A stretch of 64,000 nucleotides of DNA from Bacillota bacterium (lineage in GTDB: Bacteria; Bacillota; Clostridia; Acetivibrionales; DTU013), in assembly GCA_023412915.1 (NCBI GenBank), contig JAEZRE010000020.1, forward strand, positions 186,001-250,000. Direction: 5' to 3'. Of the stretch, positions 54,914 through 62,282 are shown one piece after another. The translations under genes and the position numbers were made by a program. A model generated the notes under the pieces. It ran no database searches, had not been told where the DNA came from, and saw only the letters and a program-made list of their open reading frames with translations. Position 1 is the first letter of the stretch, and each line of letters starts with the position of its first letter.

Positions 54914-56842
54914 ATGAATCACGGATTCGTAAAGGTAGCCGCGGCTGTACCGCAACTCAGGGTGGCGGACTGCGGCTTCAATTCGCGGAATATAATAAAA
55001 ATGATAAAAGAGGCTGAGAAGGCCGGTGCTCAGATAGTCGTTTTCCCCGAACTGGCAATAACCGCATATACTTGCAGCGATCTGTTCCAGCAGCAATTAC
55101 TGATCAATGGGGCGGAAGCGGCGCTCGGCAGGATAGCCGAAGAAACGCGGGAGCTTGAAATAGTCTCGATAGTCGGCATGCCGCTGATGTCGGAAAACCA
55201 GCTTTTCAACTGCGCCGTGGTGATACAGCACGGAGAAATTCTGGGCGTGGTCCCGAAGACTTATATCCCGGGCTATAAGGAGTTCTACGAGGAGCGCTGG
55301 TTCGCGTCGGGAGCGAAGGCTTCAAAGCCCTGCATCGATATTTCGGGTCAGGATATCCCTTTTGGAACCGACCTTCTTTTCGAATCGGTCGGGCCGGAGC
55401 ATGTATCCTTCGGCATCGAGATTTGCGAAGACCTTTGGACGCCGATACCGCCAAGCTCTTATCAGGCTATTGCCGGGGCGTCTATATTACTCAACCTGTC
55501 CGCAAGCAATGAAATTATCGCAAAAGCCGAATACAGGCGCGAACTGATTAAGCAGCAATCGGCAAAGTGTGTAGCGGGTTATATTTACGTTTCTTCAGGA
55601 GTGGATGAATCCACGACCGACGTTGTTTACGGAGGACATGCCCTTATTGCCGAAAACGGCGGAATATTGAGCGAATCGGAACGCTTCCTGCGCGAGGCTC
55701 ATATTACCGTCAGCGAGATAGACGTACAGAGGCTGATGAATGACAGGATAAAGAATACAAGCTTTATGGAAGGAATGCCCTCCAAAAATTTCAGAAGGAT
55801 AAGCTTTAAGCTCAGGGACCTCGACTTAGGGAAAACCGAGCTTGCAAGGCCGGTAGATCCGCACCCGTTCGTACCTTCCGACAAATCCGCCAGGGACGTT
55901 CGCTGCAGGGAGATTTTTGCGATCCAGACGTCAGGTCTTGCCAAGAGGCTTATGCATACCGGTTCAAAAAAGGTTGTGCTCGGAATATCGGGTGGGCTCG
56001 ATTCAACGCTTGCGCTGATCGTTGCCGTGAAAACCTTCGGCATTCTGGGGATACCTGCGGAAAACATTACGGCGGTGACGATGCCCGGCTTTGGCACTAC
56101 CGACATCACCTATGAAAATGCAGTTCAGCTGATACGTTCATTTGGCGTTAGCTTCCGGGAGATCGACATAAAACAGGCTTGCATGCAGCATTTTGCGGAC
56201 ATTGGCCATGATCCGTCGATACACGATGTGACCTATGAAAACGTACAGGCCAGGGAACGCACGCAGATACTGATGGACATTGCAAACAAGCAGGGCGGCC
56301 TCGTCATAGGCACCGGCGACCTCTCCGAACTGGCGCTTGGCTGGTGCACTTACAACGGCGATCATATGTCCATGTATTCAGTGAATTGCAGCATACCCAA
56401 AACACTGGTAAAGTACCTGGTGCAGTGGGCTGCCGACAACGTGACAGAGAGGGCGTCTGCGGAAGTGCTGCTGAGGATACTTGCCACACCTATTACGCCC
56501 GAACTGCTGCCGCCCGATGAAAACGGCGGTATACAGCAAAAGACTGAGGATATAGTCGGACCTTACGAGCTTCATGATTTCTTCCTCTACCATATGCTAA
56601 GGTACGGCGCGCCGCCGAAAAAGATAGAGTTTCTTGCGGGAAAGGCCTTTGAAGGCGTGTATGACGCAGACACCATCAATTCCTGGCTCAGGACTTATTA
56701 CAGGAGGTTCTTTGCCCAACAGTTCAAACGCTCGTGCCTGCCGGACGGTCCGAAGGTCGGTACGATAAGCCTGTCCCCCCGCGGAGACTGGCGCATGCCG
56801 AGCGACGCATCGGCGGAGCTCTGGCTGAAGGAACTCGAATAA
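54914..56842 (+). CDS. nadE: Glutamine-dependent NAD+ synthetase
   Basis: 642 residues from ATG 54914 (AGGTGA upstream); the frame is open further upstream but those residues do not fit the family. N-terminal nitrilase-type glutaminase with catalytic Glu in VFPELAITAYT, Lys in VVPKTYIPGYKEF and Cys in EICEDLW; C-terminal synthetase with P-loop LGISGGLDSTLAL. It makes NAD from nicotinate adenine dinucleotide using glutamine nitrogen. Two-domain form of ordinary length. Confidence 0.96.
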   Translation: MNHGFVKVAAAVPQLRVADCGFNSRNIIKMIKEAEKAGAQIVVFPELAITAYTCSDLFQQQLLINGAEAALGRIAEETRELEIVSIVGMPLMSENQLFNCAVVIQHGEILGVVPKTYIPGYKEFYEERWFASGAKASKPCIDISGQDIPFGTDLLFESVGPEHVSFGIEICEDLWTPIPPSSYQAIAGASILLNLSASNEIIAKAEYRRELIKQQSAKCVAGYIYVSSGVDESTTDVVYGGHALIAENGGILSESERFLREAHITVSEIDVQRLMNDRIKNTSFMEGMPSKNFRRISFKLRDLDLGKTELARPVDPHPFVPSDKSARDVRCREIFAIQTSGLAKRLMHTGSKKVVLGISGGLDSTLALIVAVKTFGILGIPAENITAVTMPGFGTTDITYENAVQLIRSFGVSFREIDIKQACMQHFADIGHDPSIHDVTYENVQARERTQILMDIANKQGGLVIGTGDLSELALGWCTYNGDHMSMYSVNCSIPKTLVKYLVQWAADNVTERASAEVLLRILATPITPELLPPDENGGIQQKTEDIVGPYELHDFFLYHMLRYGAPPKKIEFLAGKAFEGVYDADTINSWLRTYYRRFFAQQFKRSCLPDGPKVGTISLSPRGDWRMPSDASAELWLKELE

Positions 56843-56930
56843 CGAAGGTTTCGGATTTATAAAACAGATCCGCTCAAGGCAAGCTATATATTGAATCAAC
56901 GACATAAATTTATATGGAGGGATTTCCGCA

Positions 56931-57848
56931 ATGAAGAAAATAAACATAGGAAACACCGGTCTCAACGTTTCCGAGATATCTCTCGGTTGCATGAGAATAT
57001 CCAAGCTTTCTGAAAAAGAAGCAAATCATTTGATATATACGGCTTTGGAGGAAGGAATCGATTTCTTCGACCACGCCGATATTTATGCGGGAGGAAAATC
57101 GGAGGAAATATTCGCCGATGCTGTCGGCATGAACTCCTCGGTACGCGAAAAGTTTATCCTGCAGACAAAATGCGGTATCAGGAAGGGTTATTTTGATTTT
57201 TCAAAGGAGCATATACTCGAGGCTGTGGATGGAAGCTTGAAGAGGCTTAAAACCGATTATATCGACGTATTGCTGCTGCACCGCCCGGATGCCCTAGTGG
57301 AGCCGGAGGAGGTCGCAGAAGCCTTTACAAAGCTTCAGGAAAGCGGTAAGGTCAGATATTTCGGCGTAAGCAACCAGAGCCCGATGCAGATCGAATTACT
57401 GAGCAGATACGTCAAGCAAAAGCTCATCATAAACCAGCTGCAGTTCAGCATTACCGACACGAGGCTGATCGATCAGGGGCTGCACCTCAATATGAATATC
57501 AGCGAAGCTATTGACCGTGATGGTGGCATACTGGATTACTGCAGGCTCAAGGATATTACGATTCAGGCCTGGTCGCCGTTCCAGTACGGTTTCTTCGAGG
57601 GCGTGTTCCTCGATAACCCTAAATTCCCCGAACTCAATAAAAAGATCGATGAGCTTGCGCAGGCAAAGGGCGTAAAAAATACTGCGATAGCAATAGCCTG
57701 GATATTGAGGCATCCCGCGAAGATACAGCCGATTGTCGGCACGACCAACGCCGGACGTCTGAAGGATATTTGCAGGGCTTCGGATATAACCCTTACAAAA
57801 CCCGAGTGGTACGATATTTACAAGGCGGCGGGCAATACGATACCGTAA
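56931..57848 (+). CDS. Aldo/keto reductase (YdhF-like)
   Basis: 305 residues, TIM barrel NADPH oxidoreductase. Catalytic tetrad visible: FFDHADIYAGG (Asp, Tyr), LQTKCGI (Lys) and VLLLHRPD (His). Cofactor-binding end: PIVGTTNAGRL. Closest in feel to E. coli YdhF, with unknown physiological substrate. GGAGG precedes ATG. Stands alone before the tRNA gene. Confidence 0.93.
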   Translation: MKKINIGNTGLNVSEISLGCMRISKLSEKEANHLIYTALEEGIDFFDHADIYAGGKSEEIFADAVGMNSSVREKFILQTKCGIRKGYFDFSKEHILEAVDGSLKRLKTDYIDVLLLHRPDALVEPEEVAEAFTKLQESGKVRYFGVSNQSPMQIELLSRYVKQKLIINQLQFSITDTRLIDQGLHLNMNISEAIDRDGGILDYCRLKDITIQAWSPFQYGFFEGVFLDNPKFPELNKKIDELAQAKGVKNTAIAIAWILRHPAKIQPIVGTTNAGRLKDICRASDITLTKPEWYDIYKAAGNTIP

Positions 57849-57928
57849 AAGCCGGACATGTATGGCGCAAATACGGCTGCGATTCAAGAGATTTCGGAGA
57901 GGTCTTCGGAGAAGGAAGTATTTTTTCC

Positions 57929-57957
57929 TTGACAAAACCTGCTCCGTACCTTAAAAT
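57929..57957 (+). promoter_or_regulatory. Promoter of the tRNA-His gene
   Basis: TTGACA (57929-57934), 17-base spacer and TAAAAT (57952-57957), 32 bases before the tRNA. Near-consensus. Confidence 0.85.
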
Positions 57958-57988
57958 AGCATATGTCTCTGAAAGACACCATACATGC

Positions 57989-58066
57989 GGTGGGTTTAGC
58001 TCAGTTGGTTAGAGTGCCAGGTTGTGGCCCTGGAGGTCGTGGGTTCGATTCCCATAACTCACCCCA
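57989..58066 (+). tRNA. tRNA-His (GTG anticodon)
   Basis: Cloverleaf complete: acceptor GTGGGTT/AACTCAC, D arm GCTCAGTTGGTTAGAGT, anticodon arm CCAGG-TTGTGGC-CCTGG with anticodon GTG, T arm with GGTTCGATTCC. The extra G (57989) faces C73, the G-1:C73 pair special to tRNA-His. CCA is encoded at 58064-58066. Confidence 0.97.
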
Positions 58067-58070
58067 GTGA

Positions 58071-58101
58071 AACGGAAGGTTATTGCGACCTTCCGTTTTT
58101 T
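58071..58101 (+). terminator. Terminator after tRNA-His
   Basis: AACGGAAGGT (58071-58080) pairs perfectly with ACCTTCCGTT (58088-58097) around a 7-base loop, then TTTT. Confidence 0.9.
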
Positions 58102-58283
58102 GTTGCGCTTCGGTCGCTGATTCGTCAGCGGGACTTCATTTTCTGTGCCACTGATATCAAAATACTGAAACTCCGGTCAAAATCGTTGGATTTACTGAAT
58201 ACCTCAAATGTTCTAGAATTAAATCATAAGAACAAGGATAAAAAATAGATCGACGATTTGGCAAACAGAAGGAGTGTTTGGGT

Positions 58284-60422
58284 ATGGACAGTCTATTCAG
58301 GACCGAAGGCGCGAGTCTTATATATGAACGTGACTATGAGGTCCTGCGTATCGAGGCATGGGGAAGGAACAGCCTTAGGGTACGCGGAACCAAACAGGCA
58401 GCGCTGATCGATGCGGACTGGGCTCTGCTCCCTCAGAACGATGGCGGGGTGGCGGACGAAGCAGGAGCAAACGGCGTTGTAATGGGTGAGAACGGCGCTG
58501 AAGCGGCCGGAATTGGCGCAGGAACGGGTTGTAATGGCTTTGCGTCGGCCTGTGATAACATCGGGAGCACTGCTGGCGATGTGAGTATAGTTATCAGCGA
58601 TGGCGACAGTGAAGCCTCGTTTACCAACGGCAAAATAACGGCAAAGGTATCTACGGCCGGTAAAATAGCCTTTTACAATGAGCATGGCAGGCTGCTCCTC
58701 GAGGAGTACGTCCGTACACGCAACAATCTGAAGGAATTTGTCAGCGCACTTTGTATAGAAGCGCGAGAATACATACCGATACAGGCGACATATGATTGCA
58801 GGCTGACGGCAAGATTTGAGCCCAACGACGGGGAGAAGCTTTTCGGCATGGGGCAGTATCAGCAGCCTTACCTCGACCTCAAGGGCTGCACTCTGGAGCT
58901 TGCTCACAGGAACTCGCAGGCCAGCGTTCCTTTTTTGATATCAAGCCTTGGTTACGGTTTTCTGTGGAACAACCCTTCAGTAGGCAGGGTCACCTTCGGG
59001 AAGAATGTCACCGAATGGTATTCCGAATCGTCAAAGCAGCTGGATTACTGGATCACGGCAGGGGATACGCCGGCTGAAATCGAGGAGGCGTACGCAAAGG
59101 TTACGGGGACAGCACCGATGATGCCTGATTACGGTATGGGCTTCTGGCAGTGCAAGTTACGCTACCAGACGCAGGAGGAGCTGCTGGAGGTGGCTCGTGA
59201 ATACAAGCGGCGGGGTTTGCCCGTATCGGTAATCGTTATTGACTTTTTCCACTGGACCAAACAGGGCGAATGGAAGTTCGACCCCGATTACTGGCCGGAC
59301 CCTGAGGGGATGGTGCGCGAACTCAAGGAAATGGGGATAGAATTGATGGTCTCCATTTGGCCCACTGTCGACAAAACATCCGAAAATTTCGAAGTAATGG
59401 CCCGAAAGGGCTATCTTGTCCGCTTTGACAGGGGCAATTCAATTGTGATGGATTGGATGGGCAATACACTGTTTTACGACGCAACGAACCCGAAAGCCCG
59501 CGATTATCTCTGGAATATAGTAAAAAAGAATTACTACGACAAGGGTATCAAAATATTCTGGCTCGACGAGGCTGAACCGGAGTACGGACAGTATCAGTAC
59601 GACAACTACCGTTATCACGCAGGCCCTGTGCTGCAGGTCGGCAATATTTATCCCGTAATGTATGCGAAGACCTTTTTTGACGGCATGCAGGCTGCCGGGC
59701 AGGAAAACATAATCAATCTTGTCCGCTGCGCATGGGCGGACAGCCAGCGATACGGCGCGCTCGTCTGGTCGGGCGATATACATTCGAGCTTCCGGTCTAT
59801 GCGCAGCCAGCTCAGGGCAGGTCTGAACATGGGACTTGCGGGTATCCCGTGGTGGACAACCGATATCGGGGGCTTCCACAGCGGTGATATCAATGATCCT
59901 CACTTTCACGAATGCCTGATACGCTGGTTCCAGTACGGCGCTTTCTGCCCGGTATTCAGGCTCCATGGAGACCGTGAACCGCATTCCGCTCCTCTGGGTA
60001 CTGAAGGCGGAGGCAAATTTGGAAGCGGAGCTGCCAATGAGGTCTGGAGTTACGGTGAAAAAGCCTTTGAAATATTTAAAAAATACATGCTGCTGAGAGA
60101 GCGTCTGCGTCCATATATCGGCGGGTTGATGACTGCTGCCCATGAGAAGGGATCTCCGCCGATGCGCCCGCTATTCTATGATTTCCCGAAGGACAGCAAT
60201 GCATGGGATATAGACGATCAGTATATGTTTGGACCCGATATCCTTGTGGCGCCGGTGCTGTATGAGGGAGCACGCAGCCGCAGGGTGTATCTGCCCGAGG
60301 GCGCCGACTGGATGAGCACCATTGACGGCAGGCTTTACAACGGCGGTCAGTGGATAGAAAGCGAGGCTCCAATCGAAACCATGCCGGTATTCATGAGGAA
60401 CGGGGCCGAGCTGCCCCTGTAA
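58284..60422 (+). CDS. Glycoside hydrolase family 31 (probable alpha-xylosidase/alpha-glucosidase)
   Basis: About 712 residues from ATG 58284 (GGAG nine bases upstream). No signal peptide, so intracellular. N-terminal beta domain, catalytic barrel with FWLDEAEPEYG (nucleophile Asp in the WxD motif of GH31) and RLHGDREPHS (acid/base Asp), and C-terminal beta domains. The LDEAEPE form is typical of the alpha-xylosidase branch, which would free xylose for XylA/XylB, but alpha-glucosidase is possible. The N-terminal domain has an odd ~55-residue Gly/Ala/Asn-rich insertion (about 50-105), absent from relatives I know. Confidence 0.9.
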   Translation: MDSLFRTEGASLIYERDYEVLRIEAWGRNSLRVRGTKQAALIDADWALLPQNDGGVADEAGANGVVMGENGAEAAGIGAGTGCNGFASACDNIGSTAGDVSIVISDGDSEASFTNGKITAKVSTAGKIAFYNEHGRLLLEEYVRTRNNLKEFVSALCIEAREYIPIQATYDCRLTARFEPNDGEKLFGMGQYQQPYLDLKGCTLELAHRNSQASVPFLISSLGYGFLWNNPSVGRVTFGKNVTEWYSESSKQLDYWITAGDTPAEIEEAYAKVTGTAPMMPDYGMGFWQCKLRYQTQEELLEVAREYKRRGLPVSVIVIDFFHWTKQGEWKFDPDYWPDPEGMVRELKEMGIELMVSIWPTVDKTSENFEVMARKGYLVRFDRGNSIVMDWMGNTLFYDATNPKARDYLWNIVKKNYYDKGIKIFWLDEAEPEYGQYQYDNYRYHAGPVLQVGNIYPVMYAKTFFDGMQAAGQENIINLVRCAWADSQRYGALVWSGDIHSSFRSMRSQLRAGLNMGLAGIPWWTTDIGGFHSGDINDPHFHECLIRWFQYGAFCPVFRLHGDREPHSAPLGTEGGGKFGSGAANEVWSYGEKAFEIFKKYMLLRERLRPYIGGLMTAAHEKGSPPMRPLFYDFPKDSNAWDIDDQYMFGPDILVAPVLYEGARSRRVYLPEGADWMSTIDGRLYNGGQWIESEAPIETMPVFMRNGAELPL

Positions 60423-60521
60423 GCCTGCGACATGGGTAAGCATATCGGAAAAAGGAATCAGCACCTGCTAAATTCTCCCTTGCCGAATTCTCGCTAGCTG
60501 AATCCACCCTTGCCCTGATCG

Positions 60522-62249
60522 TTATATGCTGATATCAGGCTTATTGTCACGGCTGTACGACAGCCAGAAGCCGTTTTCGACAACTTCCTCGCGGGCCAGC
60601 TCAACCATTATGAGCTCCCGCCGGGTCTCGGGTTCGTCCCATTTCCTTTGGGCCGCGTGATAAAGAGCGGCCATTTTTTCGTTATCCGATATTTTTCTCT
60701 CAAGAGACAGCTTACCGTAGTAATTGGACAAAAACAGCGCAATTGCGGACATGACGCCCAGTATTATCTTGAATGCTCCACGTAGTACGATTTGCTGGCC
60801 TTCATGCATGTAAAGGATATTTTTAAATGATCCCGAAGGAATCACAGAAGACATGGCTGCCGGTGCAAGTGCCTCCATAAGGCAGACAACCGCATACAGG
60901 ACGACCGAAGCGGCCAGCAGGGCATTTGTCCAGCCCGAATTCATCCGTATCGAGGCTGCGATCGTTCTGCGCTTTTTGACATGATAATCCAATTGCCTGT
61001 CTATCCATGCCTCCTTGATTTTTTCAGGCGCCGCTTTTACTTCGGGAGGCGGTCCGACAAGCAAGGCCGAGGATGCCTCCTTGATCCAGACGATTTCATT
61101 TTTCTGAGACCATACGAAGCTGTCGCAAATATTGCAGCAAATGCCCGATATCGACAGATAAAACTGTACGCGCAGTGTTTCTGCGAGCGCGCGGTATTCC
61201 AGATACTTTTTGTGCCATGACCCCTTCTGTGCGAGACGCAGCGCTGCGAAGGAAATAATCAGGATGACGCCGTACAGAGGGAGAAAAAGATTCGACTCAA
61301 GCTCGTCGTATAGCAGGAATGCCAGGACCAGGCATATTCCGAAAATCGAAAGCAGTTTCAGATTTGATAGATATTTATCGCGAAAGGCGACGGACAAGGA
61401 ATCTGCTTTTTTATAAATATTATGCATACATATTATATTTTTGCCTGCGGAGGCAAGCGTGTCACTGCCGATCAGCGGAAAACTCCTTCTTGTGTCGGCT
61501 GTTACAGCGTCTTTGTTGAAGGTGTCTGTTGCGGAGAGTGAAGTTTTGAGAGAGCCCTTGACATTCTCTATCAGACAAGACGTCAGGGCATTTTCCGGCT
61601 CCGGCCCGTTCTGTCTGGGGGTAATGATTTGTATGACTGCTCCGTCGCTGTCGGCTTTGAAGAACGAGCCGTTTTTACCCGTATAGTTAAGGTCCAGTAT
61701 GAACCCAACCGTTTCCGCGGTTCCGCACCCGCCCTGCCTACCCGGGTTTCCGTCCCACAAAGCGAGCAAAACGTGGCTGTGGCTGGCTATATAAATACCC
61801 GCCTGCCTGTATTTGAAATCCCTTGAGCCGGCAGGCCCTGCCTCTGTTTCCGGGGCTGTGAAAACTTCTTCGGCAGCCGCGTACAGCCTGTCGAATTCCA
61901 GAAGAGCCAGGTCTTTGAAATCCTTTCTGTATTCCTCGATATCGAATGGAAGGACTGCTTTAAGCGGCAGGCCCAATTCCAGGGCAACCCCGGCGCATAG
62001 CTGGTCGGCGCCTTGAGCCAGACTGTTCAGCATTACGATGGGGGAGTTCGGGCATTTTTCACATAAGCTTTGAAGCTCTGCCTGTACCAATTCCCGTAGC
62101 TTCGGTACGTCCTGGTCGCGCAGGTCGCGGTGGCCCGTTACTCCCACCAATATCGGGACCCCCGTACGTAAGCCTGCCGGGTCGTAAGACGATATTTTCT
62201 CAGATTTGTTTAAAGCTGCTGTTTTCTGGCTTCTAGCCGGGATGCTCAT
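60522..62249 (-). CDS. SLOG-domain protein with two SLATT-like 2TM segments
   Basis: 575 residues. Residues about 32-215 read as a SLOG Rossmann-like domain: VPILVGVTGHRDL, MLNSLAQGADQL, then GIYIASHSHVLLALWDG and GTAETVGF. Hydrophobic pairs at about 298-314/322-338 and 441-459/488-507 form two 2-TM units, each followed by cytoplasmic helices (YRALAETLRVQFYL; EKMAALYHAAQRKWDEPE), as in SLATT effector domains; the end NGFWLSYSRD also fits. SLOG domains bind nucleotide-like ligands and SLATT is a predicted membrane effector. GAAGGGAG precedes ATG; the HD-RyR gene ends 33 bases upstream. No enzyme motif seen. Confidence 0.8.
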   Translation of the reverse strand: MSIPARSQKTAALNKSEKISSYDPAGLRTGVPILVGVTGHRDLRDQDVPKLRELVQAELQSLCEKCPNSPIVMLNSLAQGADQLCAGVALELGLPLKAVLPFDIEEYRKDFKDLALLEFDRLYAAAEEVFTAPETEAGPAGSRDFKYRQAGIYIASHSHVLLALWDGNPGRQGGCGTAETVGFILDLNYTGKNGSFFKADSDGAVIQIITPRQNGPEPENALTSCLIENVKGSLKTSLSATDTFNKDAVTADTRRSFPLIGSDTLASAGKNIICMHNIYKKADSLSVAFRDKYLSNLKLLSIFGICLVLAFLLYDELESNLFLPLYGVILIISFAALRLAQKGSWHKKYLEYRALAETLRVQFYLSISGICCNICDSFVWSQKNEIVWIKEASSALLVGPPPEVKAAPEKIKEAWIDRQLDYHVKKRRTIAASIRMNSGWTNALLAASVVLYAVVCLMEALAPAAMSSVIPSGSFKNILYMHEGQQIVLRGAFKIILGVMSAIALFLSNYYGKLSLERKISDNEKMAALYHAAQRKWDEPETRRELIMVELAREEVVENGFWLSYSRDNKPDISI

Positions 62250-62282
62250 GCCGCTCCCTTCCGGATTGTTTCCGAACTATCC

